A stretch of 64,000 nt of DNA, from assembly GCF_002307355.1 (NCBI RefSeq), contig NZ_CP017481.1:3720001-3784000 (forward strand), written 5' to 3'. The notes under the pieces are model-generated. The model made no database searches. It saw only the letters and a list, made by a program, of their open reading frames with translations, and was not told where the DNA came from. Both the position numbers and the translations under genes were made by a program. This DNA is from Pectobacterium polaris (GTDB lineage: Bacteria; Pseudomonadota; Gammaproteobacteria; Enterobacterales; Enterobacteriaceae). This document shows positions 42,878 to 53,190 of this stretch, piece by piece (within the stretch, counting starts at the first letter, position 1; each line of letters opens with the position of its first letter).

Positions 42878-45800
42878 CAGGCTTTCTCCTGCTGTACCGC
42901 TTTTTGTACATAGTCCTGACCTTCATCATCCAGCCAGTCGATGCGTTTCATTTTACGAACTACGACGAACTCATCGCGGTTTGACCCAACGGTGCCGTAG
43001 TAGTTAAAGCCATAAGCCAGTTGGGCATAGCCGCCGATCATATGGGTCGGTTTCGGCGTGATACGCGTTACTGAGTTGTGAATACCGCCGCGCTGCTGAG
43101 TAATTTCCGATCCCGGCAGGTTAATAATGCGTTCCTGCGCGTGGTACATCATGGTCATTCCCGCTGGCACACGCTGACTGACAACCGCACGCGCCGTCAG
43201 TGCGCCGTTGGCGTTGAACGCTTCTATCCAGTCGTTATCCTCAATACCCAAATCGCGTGCATCGTCTTCGCTCAGCCAGATAATCGGGCCACCGCGACCC
43301 AGCGTCAGCATCAACAGGTTGTCGCTGTACGTGGAGTGAATGCCCCATTTCTGGTGCGGCGTCAGGAAGTTCAACGCTTTTTCCGGGTTGCCGTTAGGTT
43401 TCTGATTCATCACCGGTGCAGCAGCACGGGTATCGACTGGCGGACGGTAGACCAGCAGGCTTTCACCGAAGGCGCGCATCCACTCATGGTCTTGATACAG
43501 CTGTTGGCGACCGGACAGCGTACGCCACGGAATCAGCTCATGAACGTTGGTATAACAGGCGTTATAGGAAACGTGTTCGTCTTCCAAACCAGACCAGGTC
43601 GGGCTGGAGATAATCTTGCGCGGCTGCGCCTGAATATCACGGAAGCGAATTTTCTCGTCTTCTTTATTCAGTGCCAGATGCGCGTGGTCACGACCGGTGA
43701 ATTTGCTCAGTGCTTCCCACGCTTTCACGGCTACCTGACCATTGGTTTCCGGGGCCAGAGACAGAATCACTTCTGCCGCATCGATCGCCGTTTCAATCTT
43801 CGGACGACCCGCCGCCGCGCCTTCAGTCTTGGTGTAGTTCAGCTTTTTCAGGAAATCGACTTCGGTCTGCGTGTTCCAACCGATGCCTTTACCACCGTTG
43901 CCCAGCTTGTCCATCAACGGACCGAGCGAGGTGAAACGTTCGTACAGATTCGGGTAATCGCGCTCCACCATCATCAGGTGCGGTGCAGTTTTGCCCGGAA
44001 TCAGATCGCATTCGCCTTTTTTCCAGTCATCCACGCCGAACGGCTGCGCCATTTCTGCCGGGGAGTCGTGTTGAATTGGCAAGGTAACCAGATCGGTTTC
44101 CTGGCCAAGGTGTCCCTGACAGACGCGGGAGAAGGCTTTCGCGATGCCTTTGTAGATTTCCCAGTCGCTTTTGGAATCCCATGCCGGATCGACAGCCGCA
44201 GACAACGGGTGAATAAACGGATGCATATCCGAGGTATTCATGTCGTCTTTTTCGTACCAGGTTGCCGTTGGCAGAACGATGTCAGAGTACAGGCAGGTGC
44301 TGGACATACGGAAATCAAGCGTCACCACCAGATCCAGTTTGCCTTCAACGCCTTGATCGTGCCATTCCACTTCTTCAGGCTTCACGCTGCCCGCCGTGCC
44401 CAGATCTTGCCCTTGAATGCCGTGCTCCGTACCCAGCAGGTACTTCAGCATGTATTCGTGGCCTTTACCGGAGGAACCCAGCAGGTTAGAACGCCAGATG
44501 AACAGGTTGCGCGGGTAATTTTGCGGACTATCCGGCTGTTCAGCGGCAAATTTGATGTCGCCTGATTTCAACGCAGCAACGGTATATTCCTGCGGCGTGA
44601 CACCGGCGGCACGCGCTTTTTCTGCGATATCCAGCGGGTTAACGTTCAGCTGTGGTGCAGACGGCAGCCAGCCCATACGCTCGGCGCGCACGTTGAAGTC
44701 AATCATGCTGCCGGTAAAGCGGGATTTATCTGCCAGTGGTGACAGCAGTTCCTGCGGCGCGACGGTTTCATAACGCCACTGGCTAGAGTGGTTATAGAAG
44801 AACGACGTACTGTTCATGTGACGAGGCGGACGCTGCCAGTCCAGACCAAACGCCAGTGGCGTCCAACCGGTTTGCGGACGCAGTTTTTCTTGTCCGACGT
44901 AGTGCGCCCAACCGCCACCGCTCTGACCGACACAGCCGCAGAAAATCAGCATGTTGATGATGCCGCGGTAGTTCATGTCCATGTGGTACCAGTGGTTGAT
45001 ACCGGCACCAACGATGATCATGGAACGACCGTGCGTTTTATCGGCGTTATCCGCGAATTCACGTGCAATGCGGATGATGTTCTGGCGAGAAACGCCAGTA
45101 ATCTCTTCGGCCCAGGCTGGGCTGTACGCTTTCACATCGTCGTAATCACGCGCACAGTTGTCGTCACCCAGACCGCGATCCAAGCCGTAGTTCGCCATTG
45201 TCAGGTCATACACGCAGGCAACCAGCGCTTCGCTACCGTCAGCCAGCGTCAGGCGCTTAACTGGCAGTTTGTGCAGCAAGATTTCTTCCAGCGCAACATT
45301 GTTGAAATGTTCGCTGACCGCGCCGCCAAAATACGGGAAGCCGACATCAACTACATCGTCGTGCGACCCCAGCAGGCTCAAGCGCAGCTTCACTTCTTCG
45401 CCGCTCACGCCGTCGCGCTGTTCCAGGTTCCATTTGCCCTGATCGCCCCAACGGTAGCCGATCGACCCTTGTGGAGCCGTCAGATTGCCGCTTTCATCGT
45501 CAATCGCGATGGTTTTCCACTGCGGGTTGTTGTCTTGGCCGAGGTTGTCCACCAGATCGGAAGCACGCAGCATACGACCCGCTGCGTAGTAACCGTCTTC
45601 ACGTGGTTCCAGCAGCACCAGCATCGGTAAGTCCGTGTATTGACGAACATACTCGCTGAAATACTGGCTCGGTTTGTCGAGGTGGAACTCTTTCAGAATA
45701 ACGTGGCCCATTGCCAGCGCCATCGCGCTGTCGGTACCTTGTTTCGGGTTCAGCCAGTGGTCGCACAGCTTGGCGATTTCAGCGTAGTCCGGTGTGACCG

Positions 45801-46638
45801 CCACGGTTTTAGTGCCTTTGTAGCGAACTTCCGTAAAGAAGTGGGCATCCGGCGTACGGGTTTGCGGAACGTTAGAGCCCCAGGCAATGATGTAAGAGGA
45901 GTTATACCAGTCGGCAGACTCCGGTACGTCAGTCTGCTCACCCCAGGTCATCGGTGACGCTGGTGGCAAGTCACAGTACCAGTCATAGAAGCTCAGGCAC
46001 ACGCCGCCGAGCAGAGAAAGGTAACGGGCACCCGCTGCGTAGGACACCATCGACATCGCAGGAATCGGTGAGAAACCGATCACGCGGTCTGGACCGAAGG
46101 TCTTGGTGGTGTAAACGTTAGAGGCAGCGATCAGTTCGTTAACTTCATTCCAGTCAGAACGAACGAAACCGCCACGACCACGAATTTGCTTGTAGTATTT
46201 GGTCTTCTCGGGGTCGTTGACGATGGATGCCCAGGCATCAACCGGATCGCTGTGCGCCAGTTTCGCTTCACGCCACAGTTTCAGCAGGCGCTTACGCATC
46301 ATCGGGTATTTCAGGCGGTTAGCGCTGTAGAGATACCAGGAATAGCTGGCACCGCGCGGGCAGCCGCGAGGTTCATGGTTAGGCAGGTCCGGGCGGGTAC
46401 GCGGATAGTCAGTCTGCTGCGTTTCCCACGTCACCAGACCGTTTTTCACATAAATCTTCCAGCTACATGAACCGGTACAGTTTACCCCGTGGGTAGAACG
46501 TACGATTTTGTCATGCTGCCAGCGACTGCGATAGCCGTCTTCCCAGTCACGATTGGTATTGAGGGTCTGGCCATGACCATCAGAAAACGGTTCGGCCAGT
46601 TGTTTGAAGTAACGTAACCGGTCAAGGAATTTGCTCAT
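42877..46638 (-). CDS. narG: Respiratory nitrate reductase alpha subunit (molybdenum enzyme)
   Basis: The 1253-residue catalytic subunit reduces nitrate to nitrite on the cytoplasmic side with bis-MGD cofactor. The FS0 cluster ligands are visible in HGVNCTGSCSW and RGCPRGAS, and the N-terminus has the short NarG twin-arginine-remnant region bound by NarJ. Length matches E. coli NarG (about 1247). First gene of narGHJI, with a perfect FNR box about 130 bases upstream. Confidence 0.98.
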   Translation of the reverse strand: MSKFLDRLRYFKQLAEPFSDGHGQTLNTNRDWEDGYRSRWQHDKIVRSTHGVNCTGSCSWKIYVKNGLVTWETQQTDYPRTRPDLPNHEPRGCPRGASYSWYLYSANRLKYPMMRKRLLKLWREAKLAHSDPVDAWASIVNDPEKTKYYKQIRGRGGFVRSDWNEVNELIAASNVYTTKTFGPDRVIGFSPIPAMSMVSYAAGARYLSLLGGVCLSFYDWYCDLPPASPMTWGEQTDVPESADWYNSSYIIAWGSNVPQTRTPDAHFFTEVRYKGTKTVAVTPDYAEIAKLCDHWLNPKQGTDSAMALAMGHVILKEFHLDKPSQYFSEYVRQYTDLPMLVLLEPREDGYYAAGRMLRASDLVDNLGQDNNPQWKTIAIDDESGNLTAPQGSIGYRWGDQGKWNLEQRDGVSGEEVKLRLSLLGSHDDVVDVGFPYFGGAVSEHFNNVALEEILLHKLPVKRLTLADGSEALVACVYDLTMANYGLDRGLGDDNCARDYDDVKAYSPAWAEEITGVSRQNIIRIAREFADNADKTHGRSMIIVGAGINHWYHMDMNYRGIINMLIFCGCVGQSGGGWAHYVGQEKLRPQTGWTPLAFGLDWQRPPRHMNSTSFFYNHSSQWRYETVAPQELLSPLADKSRFTGSMIDFNVRAERMGWLPSAPQLNVNPLDIAEKARAAGVTPQEYTVAALKSGDIKFAAEQPDSPQNYPRNLFIWRSNLLGSSGKGHEYMLKYLLGTEHGIQGQDLGTAGSVKPEEVEWHDQGVEGKLDLVVTLDFRMSSTCLYSDIVLPTATWYEKDDMNTSDMHPFIHPLSAAVDPAWDSKSDWEIYKGIAKAFSRVCQGHLGQETDLVTLPIQHDSPAEMAQPFGVDDWKKGECDLIPGKTAPHLMMVERDYPNLYERFTSLGPLMDKLGNGGKGIGWNTQTEVDFLKKLNYTKTEGAAAGRPKIETAIDAAEVILSLAPETNGQVAVKAWEALSKFTGRDHAHLALNKEDEKIRFRDIQAQPRKIISSPTWSGLEDEHVSYNACYTNVHELIPWRTLSGRQQLYQDHEWMRAFGESLLVYRPPVDTRAAAPVMNQKPNGNPEKALNFLTPHQKWGIHSTYSDNLLMLTLGRGGPIIWLSEDDARDLGIEDNDWIEAFNANGALTARAVVSQRVPAGMTMMYHAQERIINLPGSEITQQRGGIHNSVTRITPKPTHMIGGYAQLAYGFNYYGTVGSNRDEFVVVRKMKRIDWLDDEGQDYVQKAVQQEKA

Positions 46639-46765
46639 CCGGACTCTCCTGCTGCGAAGCCTGCTGGCCCCTGTCGTTATGAAATGCTCGTAGCAGACAT
46701 CTGTTTTTGCTTACGACACATCGCTCAAGTTGGCGCTAGGGTATCCAGCAACCGCGTTGTCAAAC

Positions 46766-46779
46766 TTGATAACGATCAA
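46766..46779. promoter_or_regulatory. FNR box of narGHJI
   Basis: TTGATAACGATCAA matches the FNR consensus TTGAT-N4-ATCAA perfectly. Its centre is about 134 bases upstream of the narG ATG, consistent with anaerobic activation of the operon. Confidence 0.9.
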
Positions 46780-46991
46780 GAGTGTCACCCTGTGAAAAAC
46801 GGAGTATATCGCCAACTACCACCAAAGAATTATTACAGGAAAAACACATAATTAATTGATTTTAAAAGATAAAAATAAAACCATTCGTTTTGTGCTTATA
46901 CTGAATTCATACACACGACTATTTAGAGGTAGTAGTCGGAAGGCGACGAAAAATCGTACAGATTCAGTAAAGGGGGTAGCTGGATGCAGTG

Positions 46992-47023
46992 CAAAAAAAA
47001 CGCCTCCCCGAAAGGGATGGCGT
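46992..47023 (-). terminator. Minus-strand intrinsic terminator, probably of narK
   Basis: Read on the minus strand, ACGCC (47023-47019) pairs with GGCGT (47004-47000), with a further CCC/GGG pairing around a TTTC loop, and the hairpin is followed by eight Ts (46999-46992). The next upstream minus-strand gene is narK, whose stop is about 400 bases away; the repeat copy B would lie in that 3' untranslated region. Confidence 0.8.
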
Positions 47024-47063
47024 CGTAGTCACATTTTTTCATGTTTTATGCAGATACTGCGAA

Positions 47064-47386
47064 TGTTTCGTGCGCAGCAACACTGTCATTTTCATGCCAC
47101 TTCGTAGCACGCGCCCGACTCGGGACGGCTCAAACGCCGCTCGCCCCGAGACCCCAGGCTTTTGGCGGAAATTATGCCGCTTTGCGGTGCCATCGGTGTT
47201 CATGAGCACGATTCGAGCCGCCAGTGACTCGTTTACTCGCCCCATAAATGGAGCTCGCCCTTCGGGTCAGCACAAGTGCTGTTCAAAAACGTCTCTGACG
47301 TTTTTGTCCGACGCGGCACAGGCTTTCGCGGCATCCATGCCGCTCACTCGGTGCTCATGCCCACCGCTGCATAATTTTTACGCCGA
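47064..47386. repeat. Dispersed structured repeat, copy B
   Basis: The counterpart of 21839-22157, same orientation. Outer arms CATGAGCAC (47201-47209) and GTGCTCATG (47351-47359) are conserved, as are the internal hairpins CAGCACAAGTGCTG (47269-47282), AAAAACGTC/GACGTTTTT (loop TCT rather than TC) and GCGGC/GCCGC. Hairpin arms are kept while loops and flanks vary, which suggests selection on or recent spread of a folded element. It lies 3' of narK, before the terminator. Confidence 0.85.
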
Positions 47387-47424
47387 AAAAACAGAGACAG
47401 AGAATATTCTGGAATTTTAGGAAA

Positions 47425-48813
47425 CTAATTTTTCTTTCTGGCATAGAACAGCCAGGTCACCAATACGCAGACGACGTAGCACACCACAAACACCTTCATC
47501 GCTCCGGTGGGCGAACCGGTTAACTCAAGCGACATTCCGAAGGCCTGAGGAATGAAGAAACCGCCGATAGCGCCAATGGCCGAAATAAAGCCCAATGCCG
47601 CTGCGGTGTCCGTGGCTGCCGCACGCTGTGCGTCAGAATCATTGCCGCCTTGCGATTTAACGCGATCTGCCGTTAATTTACGGAAAATCACGGCGATCAT
47701 CTGGAACGTGGACCCACTACCCAGACCGGCAGTCAGGAACAACATCATGAAGATGCCAAAGAACATCCCGAATGAGCCCACAGAGTTCGCACTCGGCAGA
47801 GACAGGAACAACAGCACTGAGAAAATCGTCATCAGGATGAAGTTAATCAGCGTCACTTTTACACCGCCAAAGCGGTCAGACAGCATGCCACCAACCGGAC
47901 GCGCCAACGCCCCCAGCAGCGGCCCGAAGAACGCGTAGTACAGAATCACGATGTCTGGAAACTGCGTTCTGGACAGCATGCCGAAGCCTGCCGAGAAACC
48001 GATAAATGAGCCAAACGTGGACAGATACAGGAAGCTGAGTATCCACAGGTGCATTTGCTTCAAAACGGGCAGTTGCTTACGTATCGACGCATTAGCCATA
48101 GGCAGATCGTTCATGCCAAACCAGGCGGCCGTTGCGGCAATCACCAGCAACGGCACCCACATCCAGGCAGCATGATGCAGCCAGATCTGTGTGCCGTCAG
48201 GTTGCACCACGCCGTTGTCAGAAAATCCCAGCATCGGCAGGAAAATCACCACCGGCACCAGTAGTTGCATTACACTCACGCCGAGGTTGCCCAATCCACC
48301 GTTAATGCCGAGCGCACTACCCTGACGTGATTTGGGGAAGAAGAAACTGATGTTCGCCATGCTGGACGCAAAGTTAGCACCGGCGAAGCCGCACAGCAGA
48401 GAAATCGTAACGAAGACGCTGTACGGCGTTTGCGGATTCTGTACGACAAACCCAAGCCAGATGCATGGGATGACCAGAATAATAGTACTCAGCGTCGTCC
48501 AGCGGCGACCGCCAACCAGCGGGATGACGAAAGAGTAAGGAACGCGCAACAGCGCGCCGGAGACGGAAGGCAGCGCGGCAAGTAAAAATAACTGGTCTGT
48601 GCTAAAACTAAATCCAACCTTGTTTAGGTTAACGGCCACGGTGCTGAAAATCATCCAGACACAAAACGACAACAGCAGGCACGGTACAGAGATCCAAAGA
48701 TTACGCTGTGCTATCCGTTGTCCGCCAGATTGCCAGAATTTTGTATCTTCAGGATTCCATTCCCTTATCAGCGTGCTTTGCGATACTTTTTCGGGTGATG
48801 AAGGCTGCGTCAT
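47425..48813 (-). CDS. narK: Nitrate/nitrite antiporter
   Basis: A 462-residue major facilitator protein with 12 helices and the nitrate signature motifs (GLGNLGVSVMQLLVP and GFAGANFASSMANISFFFP regions) of the NarK/NarU branch. It imports nitrate in exchange for nitrite during anaerobic respiration. A perfect FNR box lies about 76 bases upstream. It is transcribed toward narG with the repeat and a terminator between. Confidence 0.95.
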   Translation of the reverse strand: MTQPSSPEKVSQSTLIREWNPEDTKFWQSGGQRIAQRNLWISVPCLLLSFCVWMIFSTVAVNLNKVGFSFSTDQLFLLAALPSVSGALLRVPYSFVIPLVGGRRWTTLSTIILVIPCIWLGFVVQNPQTPYSVFVTISLLCGFAGANFASSMANISFFFPKSRQGSALGINGGLGNLGVSVMQLLVPVVIFLPMLGFSDNGVVQPDGTQIWLHHAAWMWVPLLVIAATAAWFGMNDLPMANASIRKQLPVLKQMHLWILSFLYLSTFGSFIGFSAGFGMLSRTQFPDIVILYYAFFGPLLGALARPVGGMLSDRFGGVKVTLINFILMTIFSVLLFLSLPSANSVGSFGMFFGIFMMLFLTAGLGSGSTFQMIAVIFRKLTADRVKSQGGNDSDAQRAAATDTAAALGFISAIGAIGGFFIPQAFGMSLELTGSPTGAMKVFVVCYVVCVLVTWLFYARKKN

Positions 48814-48882
48814 AAAAAACCTCGATAAATAAAAACGCGGTAGAATTAAGGCGCAACATTAGGGATTACACCGCAGGTAAAG

Positions 48883-48896
48883 TTGATGCAAATCAA
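48883..48896. promoter_or_regulatory. FNR box of narK
   Basis: TTGATGCAAATCAA is a perfect TTGAT-N4-ATCAA FNR site centred about 76 bases upstream of the narK ATG. Confidence 0.9.
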
Positions 48897-49044
48897 CGCG
48901 CTGTCAGGTAAAAAAATCGTGTAAAAATAACCACACTCCTTAATGAGTAATAAAAATAGAAAAATAAGCAACGATAATTCAAGCTGTTATATCTCTATTT
49001 TTTCTTACTGTCATATCCCCTTTCAAGGCATGGATATTCGGTGG

Positions 49045-49060
49045 TACTCACTAGTGGGTA
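49045..49060. promoter_or_regulatory. NarL 7-2-7 site upstream of narXL
   Basis: TACTCAC (49045-49051), TA, GTGGGTA (49054-49060) is an inverted pair of NarL heptamers (TACYYMT-like) with the two-base spacing preferred by NarL and NarP. It lies 91-106 bases before the narX start, suggesting autoregulation by nitrate. Confidence 0.7.
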
Positions 49061-49150
49061 TGGGGTTATCATGTAGGATCGGGAAAAATGCCAAAAGGGT
49101 TATCCTTCTCGGTACTGGTTTTCTACTCCTCCAGCAGAGGTCGCTTTATT

Positions 49151-50959
49151 ATGTTGAAACGTTTCCTGCTGCCGCTGTCGCTCGTCAATCAGGTTGCCTT
49201 ATTGATGCTGCTACTCGGTTTGCTGGGTATTGCAGGTATGTCGGTTTCCAGTTGGATGTCCCAAAGCATCCAAGGGAACGCGCACGCCATTAATAAAGCG
49301 GGCTCGCTGCGTATGCAGAGTTATCGCCTGCTCTCGATGGTGCCGCTCTCTGCCGAGAATGAAATTTATCTGCGAGAACTGGAAGAAGACGAAATCAGCA
49401 GTGACCTACAGCAGGCAGTACGTCGGGAAGGGCTTAGTGAGCAATTCACTGCACTGCGCGTTTTCTGGTTGGAGAACCTGCAACCGCATCTGCGGCAGGC
49501 AACGAATTCTGCTGATGCCTCGGCGGATGTCGCCCGCTTTGTGAAACAGCTGGACGATCTGGTTTCCGCCATCGATCATAAAACCGAACAGCGGTTGAGG
49601 ATGGTCACGCTGGTGCAACGCATCTTCATCGGCATCATGTTTATTCTGCTGGTCACCACGTTCTTTTACCTGCGTCGCCGCCTGTTAAGACCGTGGCGAC
49701 GTTTGGTCTCGATGGGGCAAGCTATCGGGCAAGGTGATTTTACCCAACGCGTCGCCATCAACGGCCATGACGAAATGAGCACGCTGGGACAGGTGCTGAA
49801 CAGCATGTCGGACGAACTTTCCGCCATGTACCACAGTCTGGAACTGCGTGTCGCCGAGAAAACAGCCGACCTGCAACAGAAAAATGATCTGCTTTCTTTC
49901 CTCTATCGCGCAAGTCGACGCCTGCATACCGGTGCGCCGCTGTGTAGCCGACTGATGCCGATCCTGAACGAACTGCCGTCATTGACCCCGCTGCGCAATG
50001 TTCAACTGCGGCTGTATGAAGATAATAATCAGGAACAGTTTCACCAGTTTAGCGATTGCAGCCAGTCGCAGCCGGATCACTGCCCAGATAACAGCTGTCA
50101 GAGTTGCGGTATGCAGGTAAAGCGAGAAGAACTGCCGGGTGAGCCTCACTGTTGGGATCTGCATGATAAACACGGGCAATATGGCGTCGTGTTAGCTACG
50201 CTGCCGGGCAATACCGTACTAAGCCGCGATCAAAACCAGTTACTGAATACTTTATTGGAACAGTTGACCAGCACGCTGGCGCTGGAGCGTCAATCCAACC
50301 ATCAACAGCAGTTGATGCTGATGGAAGAACGCGCCACGATTGCCCGCGAGCTGCATGATTCTATTGCGCAGTCCCTCTCCTGCCTGAAAATTCAGGTGAG
50401 CTGCCTGCAAATGCAGGGCGGCGATTTACCCCCTGCTTCACAACAGTTACTGACGGAAATGCGGGAAGAGTTAAACACCGCCTATCGCCAACTGCGTGAG
50501 CTGCTGACGACGTTCCGGTTGAAGCTGTCGGAATCCGGCTTACTTGCCGCGCTGCGCGCATCGGTCGATGAATTCAGTAAGCGACTGGGCTATCCTATCG
50601 AATTACATTACCGCCTGCCGCCGCAGTCGGTCTCCGCGCATCAAGGTATTCACGTCCTGCAAATTGTGCGTGAAGCGCTGAGCAATATTTATAAACACGC
50701 GCAGGCCACACAGGTCGATATTACGCTGCAACTACGTCAGGGTTACATCGAACTCAGCGTAGCCGACAATGGCATCGGTATTCCGGATGATGCCAGCCGC
50801 GCCAACCACTATGGACTTATTATCATGCGCGACCGTGCACGGGGTTTGCACGGCGAATGCATTGTTCGACGCCGGCCGTCGGGGGGCACTGAAGTCAATG
50901 TCAACTTCCTCTCCGAATACCGTCACCGGCTGCCATTAACAGGAGAAACTCATGATTAA
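49151..50959 (+). CDS. narX: Nitrate/nitrite sensor histidine kinase
   Basis: About 602 residues from the ATG at 49151, which gives the N-terminus [17 protein letters not shown] matching E. coli NarX; an upstream ATG at 49088 is less likely. Two membrane helices bracket a periplasmic domain with the nitrate-binding P-box [19 protein letters not shown] domain, a cysteine-containing central module ([10 protein letters not shown]) and the HisKA_3 kinase core follow, with phospho-accepting His402 in [11 protein letters not shown]. It phosphorylates NarL. Confidence 0.95.
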   Translation: MLKRFLLPLSLVNQVALLMLLLGLLGIAGMSVSSWMSQSIQGNAHAINKAGSLRMQSYRLLSMVPLSAENEIYLRELEEDEISSDLQQAVRREGLSEQFTALRVFWLENLQPHLRQATNSADASADVARFVKQLDDLVSAIDHKTEQRLRMVTLVQRIFIGIMFILLVTTFFYLRRRLLRPWRRLVSMGQAIGQGDFTQRVAINGHDEMSTLGQVLNSMSDELSAMYHSLELRVAEKTADLQQKNDLLSFLYRASRRLHTGAPLCSRLMPILNELPSLTPLRNVQLRLYEDNNQEQFHQFSDCSQSQPDHCPDNSCQSCGMQVKREELPGEPHCWDLHDKHGQYGVVLATLPGNTVLSRDQNQLLNTLLEQLTSTLALERQSNHQQQLMLMEERATIARELHDSIAQSLSCLKIQVSCLQMQGGDLPPASQQLLTEMREELNTAYRQLRELLTTFRLKLSESGLLAALRASVDEFSKRLGYPIELHYRLPPQSVSAHQGIHVLQIVREALSNIYKHAQATQVDITLQLRQGYIELSVADNGIGIPDDASRANHYGLIIMRDRARGLHGECIVRRRPSGGTEVNVNFLSEYRHRLPLTGETHD

Positions 50960-51602
50960 CGAAGATGCCGCCACCCTACTGCTGATTGATGACCATCCCA
51001 TGTTGCGGAATGGTGTTAAGCAACTCATCAGCATGGACCCAGAATTGCAGGTGGCAGGTGAAGCCAGTCACGGCGAACAGGGTGTCGAGCTAGCGGAACA
51101 GCTGGACCCGGATTTGATTCTGCTCGATTTGAACATGCCCGGCATGAATGGCCTGGAAACGTTGAATCGTCTGCGGGAAAAATCGCTGTCTGGCCGTATT
51201 GTCGTCTTTAGCGTATCCAACCATGAAGACGATGTTGTCAATGCCCTGAAGAATGGGGCTGACGGTTACCTGCTGAAAGATATGGAACCGGAAGATTTGC
51301 TGGCTGCGCTGCATCAGGCGGCATCAGGAAAAATGGTACTGAGTGAAACGTTGACGCCGATTCTGGCCGCCAGCCTGCGCGAAAGCCGTCATAGCAGCGA
51401 CCGAGACATTCAACTGCTCACGCCGCGCGAACGCGATATTCTGAAGCTGCTAGCTCAGGGATTGTCCAATAAAGTGATTGCCCGCAAGCTCACGATTACC
51501 GAAAGTACCGTTAAGGTTCACGTCAAACACCTGTTGAAAAAAATGAAGCTAAAATCACGGGTTGAAGCGGCTGTCTGGGTATTACAAGAAAAAGTGATTT
51601 AA
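50952..51602 (+). CDS. narL: Nitrate/nitrite response regulator
   Basis: A 216-residue NarL/FixJ-type regulator: receiver domain with DDHP acidic pair, phosphorylation site Asp59 (LLDLNMPGM) and Lys in [10 protein letters not shown], and a C-terminal LuxR-type helix-turn-helix ([35 protein letters not shown]). It overlaps narX by 8 bases. It regulates narGHJI and narK in response to nitrate. Confidence 0.96.
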   Translation: MINEDAATLLLIDDHPMLRNGVKQLISMDPELQVAGEASHGEQGVELAEQLDPDLILLDLNMPGMNGLETLNRLREKSLSGRIVVFSVSNHEDDVVNALKNGADGYLLKDMEPEDLLAALHQAASGKMVLSETLTPILAASLRESRHSSDRDIQLLTPRERDILKLLAQGLSNKVIARKLTITESTVKVHVKHLLKKMKLKSRVEAAVWVLQEKVI

Positions 51603-51912
51603 TCACATCGTCACAAGATACCGCGATTGTCAGCGGTACGGATAAGGCGCTCTGGCGCCCTTCCGTCCGAGATTATCCTCGCGTGAGCGAGGATGCCGCC
51701 GTACTGATTAAAACGTCGTAGTTCATGAAAACGCTGTAGTTGATGAAAATAATTGTTGGAAATACCACCAACACCCCGCCCAATCTAAACGGTTGCTAAA
51801 CGGCACCGGCATTTATAGCCATTATCCTAATTAATGTGACGTTGCTCTCGTCTAAACTACTTAGTAATCGCATTTTTCGGCTTTTACACCGAGTTTAACG
51901 TTGAGGAACAAC
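51603..51912. other. Spacer between narL and the acyltransferase gene
   Basis: The 310-base spacer contains a hairpin at 51675-51694, two similar copies of a GTAGTT-ATGAAAA word at about 51718-51748 (spaced 21 bases), and an AT-rich area probably serving as the acyltransferase promoter. Confidence 0.4.
51675..51694 (+). terminator. Hairpin downstream of narL
   Basis: ATCCTCGC (51675-51682) pairs with GCGAGGAT (51687-51694) over a GTGA tetraloop, about 70 bases after the narL stop. There is no T-run, so it is only a possible terminator. Confidence 0.5.
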
Positions 51913-53190
51913 ATGAAAAAGGTCAGTAAGGAGCGGTTTATCGGCCTGGAATGGTTACGATTTCTGCTCGGTTGCTATGTGATGATTTATCACACGGTAC
52001 ACGTTTATCCCCAGCGTGAGCGCATTCCCTTCCTGAGCGAGCTCACCAGTATGGGGTTCTTCGCGACCAGCACGTTCTTTGTCCTGTCTGGCTTCTTGCT
52101 AGCCCATGTCTACATTAAGGACGGACGTCTGCGTGAACCCGTTCGCCAGTTCTGGGCCAAACGCTTCTTTAATCTTTATCCCATCCATATCATTGCCCTG
52201 CTGTCTTCAATTGCCGTTGTCACGCTGATGCAGTGGCTGGCTGTACCGCCGGAAGGACAAGTCGCCAGCGCGCGTTTTGTCATTTATGACACCAACGATC
52301 CCGCAGCCGACCCCGAAACGCTGCGCCATTACATGACGAATGCACAGTTGGCGTTCAACGGGTTATTGCAGGTACTGATGTTGCAGGCATGGAATCCTTA
52401 CTTCCTGACCTTCAATGCCCCGTTATGGTCGCTTTCCACGCTGTTCTTTTTCTATCTGGCGTTCCCACTGTTGGCACCGCGTCTGTTGAACAGCCGCCAT
52501 CCGTGGCTGTGGATGGGGATCGTCTGCCTGCTGTATCTGCTGCCGCCGATTTGGGTAATTTGGCAACAGCAGTTCGGTATGCCGTACACCGGGCTGTTGC
52601 AGCGTGGGCCGATCTTCCGTCTGCCGGAATTCCTGGCCGGGATATTGGGCTATGCGCTGTTCCGCCATTATCGTCAGAAAGATCGCTTACCGTTGACCAA
52701 AGGCCAGCGCTACGCACTCGCCCTCTTTATCAGTGTGAACTTCCTTGTCGCTACCTGGCTGTTCACAAAAGGCGAAGCCTATTGGTACTTCTTGCTGCAC
52801 AACGGCTTGCTCCTGCCGGCTCAGGTCGGTCTGGTTTGTCTCAGTGCACTGGCCCGTGAGCCTAACAGTGAATGGCTGCGGCATTGGTCTCCCCGTTTGG
52901 GAGCAGCCTCGCTGTCTATCTTTGCGTTACACGTTCCGCTCTTTAATCTGTTCCGTACGCTGGAACAGCTGGTGCGCGGTAATCCGATGGCCTGCTTCAG
53001 CGATTGGGACCAGTGCATTACCGCGGCAGGTCAGGTGCAGCTGTCCATGACGGGCTATATCATTTTCCTGCTCAGCACCGTGACGCTCTGTGTTCTCTTC
53101 CAGGAACGGATCGTGTTCCGCGTAAGGACGTTCCTGACCTCACGTTTCCTGAGCAACAACAGCGCATCCCGCACGCAGCGCACCGCATAG
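51913..53190 (+). CDS. Acyltransferase family 3 membrane protein
   Basis: A 425-residue protein from the ATG at 51913, which has GAGGA upstream; the upstream TTG at 51901 overlaps that motif. It has about ten membrane helices and the family features: an early GLEWLRFLLGCYVMIYHT with the catalytic His, and a late LSIFALHVPLFN segment. Such proteins transfer acetyl or succinyl groups to periplasmic glycans, O-antigen or exopolysaccharide. It is not clustered with polysaccharide genes, so the acceptor is unknown. Confidence 0.88.
   Translation: MKKVSKERFIGLEWLRFLLGCYVMIYHTVHVYPQRERIPFLSELTSMGFFATSTFFVLSGFLLAHVYIKDGRLREPVRQFWAKRFFNLYPIHIIALLSSIAVVTLMQWLAVPPEGQVASARFVIYDTNDPAADPETLRHYMTNAQLAFNGLLQVLMLQAWNPYFLTFNAPLWSLSTLFFFYLAFPLLAPRLLNSRHPWLWMGIVCLLYLLPPIWVIWQQQFGMPYTGLLQRGPIFRLPEFLAGILGYALFRHYRQKDRLPLTKGQRYALALFISVNFLVATWLFTKGEAYWYFLLHNGLLLPAQVGLVCLSALAREPNSEWLRHWSPRLGAASLSIFALHVPLFNLFRTLEQLVRGNPMACFSDWDQCITAAGQVQLSMTGYIIFLLSTVTLCVLFQERIVFRVRTFLTSRFLSNNSASRTQRTA

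Larger units (their letters stand above)
46639..47424. other. Spacer between narG and narK
   Basis: This 786-base region contains the narG promoter with an FNR box (46766-46779), an AT-rich stretch, a minus-strand intrinsic terminator (46992-47023) probably ending the narK transcript, and copy B of the dispersed structured repeat between that terminator and the narK stop codon. No credible gene is present. Confidence 0.65.
48814..49150. promoter_or_regulatory. Divergent narK / narX control region
   Basis: The 337-base spacer holds the narK promoter with an FNR box at 48883-48896 and, nearer narX, a NarL-type inverted heptamer pair at 49045-49060. The rest is AT-rich without other clear features. 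Confidence 0.7.

Noticed and set aside
43078-44565. A long plus-strand open frame of 495 codons opposite narG
   Set aside because: It is antisense to a certain narG and reflects codon bias; no ribosome-binding site or recognisable domain.
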